64,000 bases of DNA from an uncultured Flavobacterium sp. (GTDB lineage Bacteria > Bacteroidota > Bacteroidia > Flavobacteriales > Flavobacteriaceae), in assembly GCF_963422545.1 (NCBI RefSeq), contig NZ_OY730232.1:186001-250000 (forward strand). Direction: 5' to 3'. The notes under the pieces are model-generated. The model was not told the DNA's origin. It saw only the letters and a list, made by a program, of their open reading frames with translations, and did no database searches. Shown here piece after piece: positions 1-10,485 of this stretch (positions are counted from its first letter, which is position 1; every line of letters starts with the position of its first letter). A program made the position numbers and the translations under genes.

Positions 1-2875
1 TATCTATATCTGCTAATCCTTTGTTGGCATAAACAAATCTGGGCAGTAATAGATTGCTGGTTGCACTGCTCTTGTCATAAGCTGTTAATTGTTCTGACAA
101 TTTAGATCCACCTATTAAAGTTTGGGTTTTGAGAGGCGGAATAATTATGTTAGCGGCTCGCAAATCGTTTACAAAAGGCTGACTTGCCATTTCTGGATCC
201 TGAGCATAATAATATTTAGTTTCGAATGTTTCTTGCTTTGAATCTGTTGTGGTTTGGGAACTTATCTGTAAATGGGCCGGATTGGTATAATTGTAATTAA
301 TCTTTGTTGTTATTGGATTTAATCCATCTACATCATATACGTCTTCCGTTGTTGATTTTAAATAATGCCACTGGGAGCGTATTATATATTTCGTAATATC
401 ATAAGCCTTAATTTTGTCAATTACCGTCCAGCTGCTTCCTGAATAAAAATCACGTTGGCTGATGCTATAGCCAAAACGTGCTTTATTTATTATAGGATTT
501 ATATCATAAGTATTTACTACCTTTTTAGTAGTTATATAACTACTGCCATTTTTATAAAAATATTGCGTTTCTATTTCATTTCCGGTATCAAAAGTGGTAT
601 TAAAAGGAGTACCGGGCACATATCTTCCGCGCAGTGGCATCGCAATTTCTATTGGGGTAATAGTGAATTTATGCAAGATACCTCCTGCTTCAAAATTATC
701 ACCAATACCTTCTACAACCGAGCTATAACCAATATGGCTGTTTTGTTTCGTATATAAAGAATACAAAGTACTTGAGGTTAATGAAATGATATCGGTATTG
801 GAAAGTGAATATGTGGGATCACCAGACCAGGTACTAGCTGTCCAATCATTGTATGTTTTTAATGTTATAAGGGGGACGGGAGATTCCGTAACACCGCTTG
901 AACAAGTTAAACAGGAAAGAGTACCATAGTAATACTTCTTTACATCTTGTTTACCGCTACTATAATTGGAGATCATTTTAGATAATCGCTGTCCACCAAC
1001 TTCAATATTTGCAGGAACTGAGGTTGGATTTTGATCATAGTAAGATGTACTGAAATCACCTCTTACGCATTCAAATGGAACTCCTACTTTAAATCGATAT
1101 TTCTTTCCCGGTTGTAGGTCAATGTAATGTTGAGAGGCAACAATTGGAGCAGCAGTTACAGAACTACTTGGGTCATATCTTTTAAAACCACTTACGTCTA
1201 TGATATACATTCCTTCACCATCTACAGGTGTCGTAAATACATCAGATCCACTCTCTGCAACTTCAACAGCTAAACTTGCTTTTGTTTTATCTGGCCAGCC
1301 AGCCTCTCCACAGTTAGGTCTTTTCCCAGCACTAAAATAAAGGGGCACTTTTTCCTGATAATAGGGAATTATCTCCGTAGTCACTGTTTCGCTTCGTGAA
1401 AACTGATCAGCTGCATTTCCTAGGCTAATCGATAACCCTTTTTTAGATGGATACACTAACTTTGTACCGTAATAAGAATGAGGTTCATAAATTAATTCAT
1501 TAGACCCTCCTGTAGGATATGTGATGTTTTTTAATAATCCGTTTTTGCTGTAAAGCCCATTTGGTTTTTTATTTCCGCCAACATCAGCAAAAAAGTTTTT
1601 TAGCATTTCTGAAGAAAAACTACTTCCTAAAAGATAATAATCATCATTACTTACTAAATAATTATTACTACTGGCTCCATTGAAATATCCCCAATAATCT
1701 TGTGCATAAGAAAACCTTGGAGGAATTTTATCATAATCATAGTAGGTAAATAGATGGGGAGGTTTACTAACACTGCCATTCATTTCAGTAACACTTGTTA
1801 GAAATAATCTTTTCCCGTATTGAGGCTCATAAAATATATGTGGATTACTATATTGATCTGCCATGGTAGTTGTCACTATATTATAACCCAATACAATTTT
1901 CTTAATACTTTTTTGATTACTATCCTCAATTTCGATACTCTCAATTTTTTTTGTATTAGAAGCAGCATCCCTGTCCGCATATATAAAACTGACTTTTCCT
2001 GTATTGGATGTAATAGAACTTAATATTACCCCTAAAACACGTGATTCAGTAATTACCAAATTTTGTCCTGGTCCGGAAGCTGCGGAAGTTCCACTTTTAG
2101 ACACTGACTGTGACAAACCTGCATCATATGAGTAATTTGATACTGTATAATTAAACGTTATTACATCACCCGAAGAAGGGTTTTCTATCTTACTTAAATA
2201 CCAGCTCGTTGGTGCTTCTCCAGTCCAGGTATTATGTGTTGTAAGTTTACTTCTGTACATGATTTTTTCCGTCGAAGTAGCACTTCCAAACCAATATATA
2301 ACCCCTGTAGGATCAGTAATTTTACATGCGTAGGTTCCTCCGGTAGCTTCTATTTTTAGCGGTGATGGATTTATTAGAACCGGTACCTTGTTACTATCGA
2401 GATAAAATTTACCTGAATAACCATTGAAATTAAAAGAAAACATATCAAGTGACGTGTCATAACCATCATCAGAATTTGTTGCATTTTGTAAATAGGAAAG
2501 GGTTTCAGGGGTATAATCCGAAAAATTAGGGGGTGTCAGAGGTTGATTCTCATCGGGATCATCCATAATTGTTCTGGTGATCACTCCTCCGGCATTTAAA
2601 ACCCAACCTAATCCTACGTCGGACGCCATTTCATCTATTTTTATTCCATTAGAGCTATAGCTCAATGAAATTGGCACTGTAAGTTTCCCTGCTTTTAAAT
2701 CGTATAATGGAATATTTATCTGCGGTGTTCCTGTAAATAGTCCCAATGGTACCTGCCCATAGGAACCCAAGGAAGCTGCAGTTGGTGATGGCGGCATGAT
2801 GGTAGGCATTTCTTGTGCATTGCAACACATAATACTCAAAGAGATATGTGCTACAAGCAATAATATTTTTTTCAT
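1..2875 (-). CDS. Large Rhs/SpvB-like secreted protein, 3' end outside window
   Basis: This is an open frame of about 958 codons from the ATG at 2875 to the left edge of the window, where it is still open. The product starts with a hydrophobic export signal (MKKILLLVAHISLSIMC) and continues with a block seen at the start of very large Bacteroidota Rhs-type or SpvB-like proteins. That block includes LGSYGQVPLGLFTGTPQI, then IPLYDLKAGKLTVPISLSYS, then GLGWVLNAGGVITRTI. The rest is rich in Tyr, Asn and Gly, as expected for a beta-sheet shell protein. Such proteins are exported and often carry a variable C-terminal toxin, but that end lies outside the window, so a toxin role cannot be judged. It lies 67 bp downstream of the T9SS repeat protein gene on the same strand and may share its transcript. 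Confidence 0.7.
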   Translation of the reverse strand, partial: MKKILLLVAHISLSIMCCNAQEMPTIMPPSPTAASLGSYGQVPLGLFTGTPQINIPLYDLKAGKLTVPISLSYSSNGIKIDEMASDVGLGWVLNAGGVITRTIMDDPDENQPLTPPNFSDYTPETLSYLQNATNSDDGYDTSLDMFSFNFNGYSGKFYLDSNKVPVLINPSPLKIEATGGTYACKITDPTGVIYWFGSATSTEKIMYRSKLTTHNTWTGEAPTSWYLSKIENPSSGDVITFNYTVSNYSYDAGLSQSVSKSGTSAASGPGQNLVITESRVLGVILSSITSNTGKVSFIYADRDAASNTKKIESIEIEDSNQKSIKKIVLGYNIVTTTMADQYSNPHIFYEPQYGKRLFLTSVTEMNGSVSKPPHLFTYYDYDKIPPRFSYAQDYWGYFNGASSNNYLVSNDDYYLLGSSFSSEMLKNFFADVGGNKKPNGLYSKNGLLKNITYPTGGSNELIYEPHSYYGTKLVYPSKKGLSISLGNAADQFSRSETVTTEIIPYYQEKVPLYFSAGKRPNCGEAGWPDKTKASLAVEVAESGSDVFTTPVDGEGMYIIDVSGFKRYDPSSSVTAAPIVASQHYIDLQPGKKYRFKVGVPFECVRGDFSTSYYDQNPTSVPANIEVGGQRLSKMISNYSSGKQDVKKYYYGTLSCLTCSSGVTESPVPLITLKTYNDWTASTWSGDPTYSLSNTDIISLTSSTLYSLYTKQNSHIGYSSVVEGIGDNFEAGGILHKFTITPIEIAMPLRGRYVPGTPFNTTFDTGNEIETQYFYKNGSSYITTKKVVNTYDINPIINKARFGYSISQRDFYSGSSWTVIDKIKAYDITKYIIRSQWHYLKSTTEDVYDVDGLNPITTKINYNYTNPAHLQISSQTTTDSKQETFETKYYYAQDPEMASQPFVNDLRAANIIIPPLKTQTLIGGSKLSEQLTAYDKSSATSNLLLPRFVYANKGLADID

Positions 2876-2942
2876 ATACAACTTAAATTAATAATGATTT
2901 TGTAGCTTGTTTTTGAGCTTAGAAGTTTAAAAATGGAGATAC

Positions 2943-4622
2943 TTATTTACTTACAATCCTTTTTATCACTTTTACAGATTCCGTTTTTACATCTGTTTTG
3001 ATTTTTATAATGTAGATCCCTTCTGCATAGCTGCTTAAATCTACCGGCACTGTTCTGCTGGAAATACTAAAATCCTGTAAAATTCGTCCTGTAATATCTA
3101 CTACAGTAGCAGTCCCTGAAGTAAAATCATACCCAATAATTACATTGGTATAAGTTGAAACCGGATTAGGAATAGCCTCGATACTTGCCTTAACTTTTTC
3201 AATTTCTGTCTTGTCTTTAAGTTTTACAACCCAAAAATCATTACCGCCAATATTTGAATTTTTATCTTTTGAAGATCCGGAATTAGAAGTACCCGCCATC
3301 AAATAACCTCCATCACGGGTTTCAATTAACTTCCTGAGAATATCTTCTCCGGCACTTCCTACGGTTTTCTTCCACAATTCTTCGCCTTTTTCATCAATCT
3401 TTAAGGCGATGTAATCATTGATTCCGTCCTTATCCTTGCTTATAAGTCCTGTTACTTTTCCAACAATTCCATCTCTGGACGACCTGATTTCACTTTGTGC
3501 ATATCCACCAATAAGGTAAGTATGATCATCCTTGTTTTCTACCAGCGAAGTCAAAATATCTGTTTTTCCAAAATCATAGGTTTTACTCCAAATGATCCCG
3601 CCTTCTTCATCTAATTTCAAAATCCAATAATCGGTTCCATTACCAACAATACCTCCCAGAGAAGTAAGAGGATTCTTACTATTAGAATTGGCCCCAACAA
3701 TATATCCTCCATCACTAGTCTGGTGGATTACATAAGGCTGGTCATCACCTTCTGCTCCATAAGAATTTTGCCATAGAATCTCGCCAACATCATTTATTTT
3801 TATAATCCAGATATCCCCAACACCTTTGTTTTTATCTGTTTTTTCTCCTGATATAGGTGAGTTTGAATATCCGGCGAGAATAAAACCATTATCTGTGGTT
3901 TGTTCCATACTCCTTAAAAGATCAGCATATTGACCTCCATAAGTTTTTTGCCATTCGATAACCCCTTGCTTATCTAATTTCACAACCCAGTAATCCATGT
4001 TTCCTCTGCTTTTTTCAGATTTACTATATAAATCCGCTTTGGTAGTTGTCAATGATTTTCCGTTAAGTTTGGTATCTGCAAGTGAAAGAGGACTGGAGCT
4101 CGAGGACCCTCCTAAGATATAACCTCCGTCTCTGGTTTGAAAAGCACATAATAGTTCATCTGAACTATTACCTCCAATTGTTCTCTGCCATTGTTCGTCA
4201 CCTGAAGCATTTAATTTTATGACCCAGAAATCAGTCATACCCTTGCACGATTCATTTTTTTGGAAACTATTCTCCGAGCTTGAAGTACCTGCCAGAATAA
4301 AACCGCCATCACTTGTATTTTTGATGCTTTGAAGTAAGTCAAATCCATCTCCGCCAATGCTTTTCTGCCAGTCAAGTTCCCCTTTTTCATTCATTTTCCA
4401 GATCCAGTAATCTAAATCTCCATGGTTGTCCTCGGATTTATTTCCTGTTTTATTAGATGCGGAGCTACCTGCTAAAATAAAGCCATAGTCGGCCGTTGGC
4501 TGGGCATCAAAAAGGTAATCTGCATGTTGTCCTCCATATGATTTTTCCCAAAGAATATCCTGGGAATAAGTAAGTAATGGCAATAATAGAGGAAGTAGTA
4601 AGTAAATTTTTTTCATACGCAA
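2943..4622 (-). CDS. T9SS type A sorted repeat (propeller-like) protein
   Basis: A 559-residue secreted protein. An N-terminal signal (MRMKKIYLLLPLLLPLLTYS; a start two codons later is equally possible) is followed by about seven copies of a roughly 60-residue unit. Each unit has the pattern W-x-K-x-x-GG-x-x-x-D, then T-x-D-GG-(Y/F)-I-L-(A/G)-G-x-S, then D-(Y/F)-W-(V/I)-(V/I)-K-L. This pattern suggests a beta-propeller. The last 80 residues form a Por secretion tail (PNPVSTYTNVIIGY ... VDITGRILQDF ... GIYIIKIKTD ... ESVKVIKRI), the type A signal recognised by the type IX secretion system and usually cleaved at the cell surface. The ligand and role are unknown. The repeats are similar enough to each other for slippage or recombination to change their number. 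Confidence 0.8.
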   Translation of the reverse strand: MRMKKIYLLLPLLLPLLTYSQDILWEKSYGGQHADYLFDAQPTADYGFILAGSSASNKTGNKSEDNHGDLDYWIWKMNEKGELDWQKSIGGDGFDLLQSIKNTSDGGFILAGTSSSENSFQKNESCKGMTDFWVIKLNASGDEQWQRTIGGNSSDELLCAFQTRDGGYILGGSSSSSPLSLADTKLNGKSLTTTKADLYSKSEKSRGNMDYWVVKLDKQGVIEWQKTYGGQYADLLRSMEQTTDNGFILAGYSNSPISGEKTDKNKGVGDIWIIKINDVGEILWQNSYGAEGDDQPYVIHQTSDGGYIVGANSNSKNPLTSLGGIVGNGTDYWILKLDEEGGIIWSKTYDFGKTDILTSLVENKDDHTYLIGGYAQSEIRSSRDGIVGKVTGLISKDKDGINDYIALKIDEKGEELWKKTVGSAGEDILRKLIETRDGGYLMAGTSNSGSSKDKNSNIGGNDFWVVKLKDKTEIEKVKASIEAIPNPVSTYTNVIIGYDFTSGTATVVDITGRILQDFSISSRTVPVDLSSYAEGIYIIKIKTDVKTESVKVIKRIVSK

Positions 4623-4834
4623 TTTTAGTTCGGAAATTTATTTTGCGCGTAAATCTAAATGATGGTTTTCTTAAATCGTTACGGGTTTCCACATTTTGAA
4701 AAACTTTTTTTTGACTGTTTAGAAATAGTGTGGAATAATGGACTCTGTAGATCAAAAAAAGCTGTCAACTTTTTTCGTTTTTTCGGATCGAACAGTATAG
4801 TAGACAAAAAAAGCAAACTAAAAAGATGGAAAAA

Positions 4835-4874
4835 AATTAAATCAGGACAAAGCAAATTTTGTCCCGATTTAATT
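4835..4874 (-). terminator. Long hairpin, probable leftward terminator
   Basis: Arms of 17 bases (4835-4851 and 4858-4874) pair with one mismatch around a 6-base loop. The core is AAATCAGGACAAA against TTTGTCCCGATTT. On the minus strand the stem is followed by a T-rich run, so it would end leftward transcription coming from the adhesin gene at 5341-10485. A closely similar hairpin is at 15761-15800. The rest of 4623-5254 shows no convincing gene. Confidence 0.5.
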
Positions 4875-5254
4875 AATTATATATTATTAATCAGTCAACG
4901 AAAATTATTTGGCAATTTCTTTACCTTTCATCAAGCCATTAATTCTCTATGATCATTAATTCTACCTTAATGATAATTATGCTTTAATAAATAAAAGGCC
5001 AAGGTATTTCTTTTGAAAAATATATTTTTCCAGTAGTTTTATAGTACATGATATTTACTTGAAATATTCAACAACCTTTCTAAATCTTCCAAAAAAAGTT
5101 CGACATTTGTTCGGGCGGGCTACTAAAACAAATTGCGAAGTCACTTTTAAGTGACTCTTAAGTTTCGCAAAAAATTAAAACTGAATACCTACCATCAAAA
5201 ATATTACACTTAAAATAAGCAATAGAATTACAAAGGGTATAATAAATTTTGATG

Positions 5255-5333
5255 TGGATATGCAAACAAAAAGTGAAGACTGAGTTAGAAAAAACTACCT
5301 TAACTTGTACTTCACTTTTTGTTAGTACATCCA
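5255..5333. repeat. Palindromic 79-bp mobile repeat, copy 1
   Basis: Begins TGGATATGCAAACAAAAAGT and ends with ACTTTTTGTTAGTACATCCA. The arms form a long imperfect hairpin around a GTTAGAAAAAACTACC-type centre. It starts just downstream of the stop codon of the adhesin gene, so it may also act as its transcription end. It belongs to the same sub-type (centre AACTACCTTAAC) as the copies at 44202 and 55989. Confidence 0.85.
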
Positions 5334-5340
5334 GTATGAT

Positions 5341-8300
5341 TTAGAATACAATTTTTCTAGAGGTCGAATATCCGTTATCCAAGATTACTTTTACCAACAA
5401 AACCTGATTGCTTAATTGTAAATCTAACATCTGCAATTCAATATTCCCTATTTTCTTTTTATCATAAAGCATTTTTCCGGAAATATCATAAATTACAACT
5501 TCTTCAAGAGCTTCTATAGTTGATGTTACTTTAATGTTTTTATCTTTTACAGAAACAAAAACATTATTATCAATATTTTCAACAAAGTCACCAGTTCCAA
5601 GAGTTTTCTTAGTATAGCTAATGGTAAAACGATCTGTAAAAGTTCCTATCGCAGTTGTAAAAGTATAATTACCTGCTCTTAAATCCTGTACAATCCCTGT
5701 TACTTTATCTTCTAAATAAATTGCCTGATTATTATTAAATAACCCGTCAACATGATTGATTGCAATGGTAAAATTGCCTGCAACTGTAGTTTTATATCCT
5801 AACGGAACTCGATCTGTATCCTGAAATGGTAAAGCGCGACCCTGAACGGTAAGCTTTGTGGCATCATTAATACTGTAAAAATCTATAAAGCTATTAGCAT
5901 TCATTGTCTGAGCATCATAATTAATATCCCAGCCGTTTGTCGCACCTTCTATATAACCAACCAGAATTTGTTTGAAAGCTCCTTGGGTGTTAGTTAAGTC
6001 CAGCCAAATACGGTTTTTCTCTATAGCTTTTACTTGTGCTGTTTTGTAAAACTGATTATTACTTCCACCAATACGCATGTCATTTGTAAACTTAACAAGT
6101 TGTGTTCCTGAGCCCTGCATAAAGAATCCCTGGCAAGAAGCTATCATACCAGTTGGCGGTGGCCCGTAAGTTCCGTCAGGTAATTTTGCTCCAGTTGAAG
6201 TTCCTCCTGTTAAACTAAAAACAGCAAAGTCATTACTAGTATATGCATAAGTACCGGTACCGGTGGCTGCCGGTGGAGAATTATGTGTCCAGAAGTATAA
6301 CGCCCCCACATTTACTGATGCAGCCTGATTGATAAGAATAAATTTCTCTCCATCTATTGCTGATGGATAAGGATTTCCTATCAAACTCCATTTTGTATCA
6401 TAAACCTGAACTGAATAATCTCCGTTATTAGGTACACCTGTAAAAGTTGCTGTATAAATTGCAGCAATAGTAGTTGAATAAGGTTGAGGAGCTCTCACCC
6501 AGTAACCAACTGCTGGTACCATTACTTGTGTTCCATTTATACTATATACCCATGATCCTGTTTGTGGATTATAACTCGCATATTTATCAAATAATGTATT
6601 TGGTGATAAGTCATGAAGTGTGTAAGGTGTAATACTATTTGTTATTGGTGTAGACCAGTAAGTAAAGTCATAGCGACGAACTGGTGTCGTATTTCGTTTG
6701 TAAATAATGTTTCCTGTGTTAATTACACTGTTTAATTGATATAAACTGGCACTATCCTCAAATGTTAAACTAGTTCCCGCTCCGGCATCAACAATAAGTC
6801 CATTATCAAGTATTAAAGTATGCCCCGAATTTATTGTTACTTTTTTTCCTGCATCAACTTTACATGAACAACCTTTTAAATCTCCCACTGATTGATAATC
6901 CGCAGCAAATTCAATACTTTCAGTTGATGTACTTGTTGGTGCGCTTCCTTTTGACCAAACCATACCATCCCAAATATTTGTAATTGGTGCTTTAATCTCA
7001 ATACTTACTGTTGGCAATGAACGACAATTGACACCATCTTCTATTGTAAAAGTATAGGTTCCCGGTGCCAGATTAGGTATTGTATAGGTATTGCCTGAAC
7101 CTCCGTAAGTTGTAGAAACTGTACCATTTTGAGTAATAAGCCACGTTGGCGTAGAAAGCAAACCGTTTAACACTATACTTCCGGTCGGGGTAATACAAGT
7201 TGGTTGTACAATTGTTCCTAGTATTGGAGTAGATGACAAAGTCTTAACAACTATCGTTCCCGTAGCACTAACTACTCCGCAACCTCCTGTTAATGGAATG
7301 CTATAATTAAAAGTACCAGATTGTGTTGGTGTACCACTTATTGTAATAGTATTTGATGCCCAACTAGCAGAAACTCCTGTTGGCAAATTTACTGCCGCGC
7401 CTATTCCTGTCGCTCCCGTAGTAGTATGTGTAATATTTGTCATTGTTGCATTTATACATAATACTGGAGATGAAGAAGCTGCAGTAGTTGTATTTTCTGC
7501 TCTAACAATAACCGGATAAATATCTGTTACAGTATAAGGAGTAGCACAAGACGGCGAAGCGGTTACAGTCATCGTTAATGTAACCTGTTTTCCTGCATCG
7601 GCAGCGGCGGCTGTATATGTAGGAGTTAACGTTGTAGCCCCTGCAGAAATTGATCCTGCTCCATCATGTGTCCATAAAATAGTACCGTTTGAAGCGTTTG
7701 CCTCTCCAGCGGCAAGTGTAATCGATCCGTTTGAACAAGTGCTTTGCGAACCAGAAATTGATGCTGTGGGAGCTCCTTGGATATTAATTGTATAAGTTGC
7801 TGTTGCTATTTGTGGAGAACAAGTATTAGTACTTGTAACCGTCATTGTCAAAATAACTGTTCTTGCCGCTCCACCTAAAGTTGGAGTGTAAGTAGGTGTC
7901 AATGTAGTATCATTTGTTAATGTACCAGCGCCACCGCTAAAAGTCCATTTTATGGTTCCGTTAGTCGCTGATGCTCCTGTAACCGTTACGGACTGATTAG
8001 AACATACTGTTCTACTACCTCCTGCAGTTGCAGTAGGTAACCCATCTACAGTAACTACTGATGCTACAGAATTTGCACTTGTACATCCACCGGAATTAAC
8101 CGCTTTTACAGTATAACTACCTGCTGCTGTAGCAAAAATACTTGTGCCTGTTTCGCCTGTTGACCAAACATAAGTATATAAAGCGTTAGGCGAATTTACA
8201 GCTAGAGTTACTCCATCGGTCTGACAAATTGCAGAACTCGTTGGCGAAATAACCGGAACAGCTGGAACTGATGTAGTTGAGGCACTTATTACTGAAGAAG

Positions 8301-10485
8301 ATACACTTGTACCACAATTATTTGTTGCTCGAACTCTATAATAATAAGTAGTATTTGCAGACAATCCTGTAATATTTTTTATAAGTACGTTACCCACATT
8401 TAAACCATTATAAGCAGGTAATATATTTCCATTGAAAGCACCACCTGGTTGACTTGAGACATCAATAATATAACTCGTTGCACGAGTAGCTGAAGCCCAA
8501 TTTGCTGCAAACTGAGTACATGTTTGTCCTGTACCTGGATTTGCTGTAGGTACAGTAGGTGTTCCCGCACCTCCTGTTGTAGTGCCATAAGTTATTACCG
8601 ATGAATTTGTACTCGTACCACAAGTATTAGTAGCTCTGACTCTGTAATAATATGTAGTATTTGCATTTAGTCCCGTCACATCGAAACTAAGTACATTTCC
8701 AACATTTAAACCATTGTAAGCAGGTAATATATTAGCTGTAAAAGCACCTCCTGTTTGAGTTGATACATCTATAATGTAACTCGACGCTCTTGCAGCTGCA
8801 GCCCAATTTGCCGTAAATTGCGAACATGTCTGACCTGTACCAGCGGAAGCAGTTGGCGTCGCAGGAACTCCTGCGGCGGTATTTGTTGAAGTACTATAAG
8901 TAATAATGGCAGAACTTGCACTTGTAGCACAACTATTAGTGGCTCTAACTCTATAATAATAGGTCGTATTTACAGATAATCCTGTAACATCTTTTGATAG
9001 AACATTTCCAACATTTAAATTATTGTAGCCAACTAACATATTTGCATTAAAATTGGCACCCGTTTGTGTTGACACATCTAAAAAGTAACTTGTAGCACCA
9101 GTTACTGCCGTCCAATTTGCAGTTATTTGCGAACACGTTTTTCCTGAACCTGCAGTTGCGTTTGGCACTCCGGGAGCTACCGTCGTTGCATACGTTATAA
9201 CATTAGAATCAGCACTAATACAGGTTCCATTGTAAGCTCTGACTCTATAATAATAAGTATTATTTACCAAACCTGTTACATTATATGTCAACACATTTCC
9301 AACATTACGCGCACTATAACCCGTAACAAAAGTGGCAAAAGTATTATCTGTAGATACATCAAGTTCATAATAAGTTGCTCCAGAAACAGCCTGCCAATTG
9401 GCAGTTATCTGAGTACATGTTGCGCCAGTACCTGCTAAAGCCACTGGAGCAGTTCCTGATGAATTTACAGTAACTGTAGCTAAATTATTTACATTAATAG
9501 CTGATGTACAATTTTCAGAAGCTACGGTGCTTGATCCAGATGTTAAACCTGTAATTTTAATAAATTTGAAACCTACGGTAGTAAAACCACTGGCAATAAA
9601 GGTTCCTGTTCCGGCAGTTGTAACATTCATTGTCGCTGGAGTTTGCGCTACTCCTTGTATATCGTATGAAACTTTATAAAGACCAATAGGCAAGTTTCCC
9701 GTTAAAGTAACTTCTGAAGAACTTCCGGAACAAACATTCACCGCAGATGCATCTGTACTGAATAAACTGTAAGTAGGGCAATTATAAGAAATAATTATTT
9801 TTCCATCTCCCCCGTCTCCCCCTTTTTGACTGGGTGCAAAAAAAGAAGATCTGCCTCCACTACCTCCACCTCCTGGTGCATTACCGGCATTACCAACACT
9901 GGTAACAAAAAAACCTGTAATTGCAATACCACCAGTTCCACCACCATTTGCGGCATTTCCACCAGCTCCTGAGCTGATACTAGCTCCGGTACCATCAATA
10001 AAACCAGATTCTCCAGCAAGACCAGGGGCACCAGAAGTTGTAACTGTTCCAATAGATGCAGCACTTGCACCTCCAAGACCTCCCACAGGGTTATTCCCAG
10101 TATTTACAAGACCGCCTTTGCCACCATCTACCTTAATTGCAAATCCTGTAATGGCAGAGAAACCTCCAAAGTTTCCATCTGCTCCTGCAATTCCTTTTCC
10201 TCCAGCTCCAACAACTACTGTTAATGATGCACCGGATGTTATAGTTAGAGGTGCACTTGCAAATGCTCCTCCTCCTCCTCCCGAACCACCTCTTGCGCCA
10301 CTAGATCCTGGGTTAGTTGAGCTACCTCCTGCGCCTCCGGCTCCCCAAGCCTGTACATTGATTGCTGTTATTCCTGCAGGACTAACAAATGTTTGCGAAC
10401 CGGCAACTGAAAATGTACTTGTAGTTTGCGCATAGAAAAAAACGGGGAAACAAACCAATAATGGAATAAGTAAAAAAAATTTCAT
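5341..10485 (-). CDS. Giant fibronectin-type III adhesin with T9SS type C tail
   Basis: A 1714-residue secreted protein. A signal peptide (residues 1-19, ending FFYAQ) is followed by a glycine-rich region (about 25-235, with GAGGAGGSS and GSGGGGGAFA stretches). Next come four fibronectin type III-like repeats of about 92 residues (about 348-735, each ending in a YYYRVRA strand), an Ig/PKD-like domain, and two PKD-like repeats starting CSNQSVTV and CSNGSITL. A SprB-like repeat follows, then a long beta-rich region. The tail from about residue 1630 (VFVSVKDKNIKVTST ... VVIYDISGKMLYDKKKI ... STSRKIVF) matches the T9SS sorting signal type C seen on Flavobacterium ChiA-like cargo. It is likely a cell-surface or released adhesin. 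Repeat modules 3 and 4 are nearly identical, which points to recent duplication. Confidence 0.82.
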   Translation of the reverse strand: MKFFLLIPLLVCFPVFFYAQTTSTFSVAGSQTFVSPAGITAINVQAWGAGGAGGSSTNPGSSGARGGSGGGGGAFASAPLTITSGASLTVVVGAGGKGIAGADGNFGGFSAITGFAIKVDGGKGGLVNTGNNPVGGLGGASAASIGTVTTSGAPGLAGESGFIDGTGASISSGAGGNAANGGGTGGIAITGFFVTSVGNAGNAPGGGGSGGRSSFFAPSQKGGDGGDGKIIISYNCPTYSLFSTDASAVNVCSGSSSEVTLTGNLPIGLYKVSYDIQGVAQTPATMNVTTAGTGTFIASGFTTVGFKFIKITGLTSGSSTVASENCTSAINVNNLATVTVNSSGTAPVALAGTGATCTQITANWQAVSGATYYELDVSTDNTFATFVTGYSARNVGNVLTYNVTGLVNNTYYYRVRAYNGTCISADSNVITYATTVAPGVPNATAGSGKTCSQITANWTAVTGATSYFLDVSTQTGANFNANMLVGYNNLNVGNVLSKDVTGLSVNTTYYYRVRATNSCATSASSAIITYSTSTNTAAGVPATPTASAGTGQTCSQFTANWAAAARASSYIIDVSTQTGGAFTANILPAYNGLNVGNVLSFDVTGLNANTTYYYRVRATNTCGTSTNSSVITYGTTTGGAGTPTVPTANPGTGQTCTQFAANWASATRATSYIIDVSSQPGGAFNGNILPAYNGLNVGNVLIKNITGLSANTTYYYRVRATNNCGTSVSSSVISASTTSVPAVPVISPTSSAICQTDGVTLAVNSPNALYTYVWSTGETGTSIFATAAGSYTVKAVNSGGCTSANSVASVVTVDGLPTATAGGSRTVCSNQSVTVTGASATNGTIKWTFSGGAGTLTNDTTLTPTYTPTLGGAARTVILTMTVTSTNTCSPQIATATYTINIQGAPTASISGSQSTCSNGSITLAAGEANASNGTILWTHDGAGSISAGATTLTPTYTAAAADAGKQVTLTMTVTASPSCATPYTVTDIYPVIVRAENTTTAASSSPVLCINATMTNITHTTTGATGIGAAVNLPTGVSASWASNTITISGTPTQSGTFNYSIPLTGGCGVVSATGTIVVKTLSSTPILGTIVQPTCITPTGSIVLNGLLSTPTWLITQNGTVSTTYGGSGNTYTIPNLAPGTYTFTIEDGVNCRSLPTVSIEIKAPITNIWDGMVWSKGSAPTSTSTESIEFAADYQSVGDLKGCSCKVDAGKKVTINSGHTLILDNGLIVDAGAGTSLTFEDSASLYQLNSVINTGNIIYKRNTTPVRRYDFTYWSTPITNSITPYTLHDLSPNTLFDKYASYNPQTGSWVYSINGTQVMVPAVGYWVRAPQPYSTTIAAIYTATFTGVPNNGDYSVQVYDTKWSLIGNPYPSAIDGEKFILINQAASVNVGALYFWTHNSPPAATGTGTYAYTSNDFAVFSLTGGTSTGAKLPDGTYGPPPTGMIASCQGFFMQGSGTQLVKFTNDMRIGGSNNQFYKTAQVKAIEKNRIWLDLTNTQGAFKQILVGYIEGATNGWDINYDAQTMNANSFIDFYSINDATKLTVQGRALPFQDTDRVPLGYKTTVAGNFTIAINHVDGLFNNNQAIYLEDKVTGIVQDLRAGNYTFTTAIGTFTDRFTISYTKKTLGTGDFVENIDNNVFVSVKDKNIKVTSTIEALEEVVIYDISGKMLYDKKKIGNIELQMLDLQLSNQVLLVKVILDNGYSTSRKIVF

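Noticed and set aside
10118..10435. Proline-rich plus-strand frame inside the adhesin gene
   Set aside because: It is the reverse reading of the glycine-rich region; the base pattern explains the Pro and Ala content.
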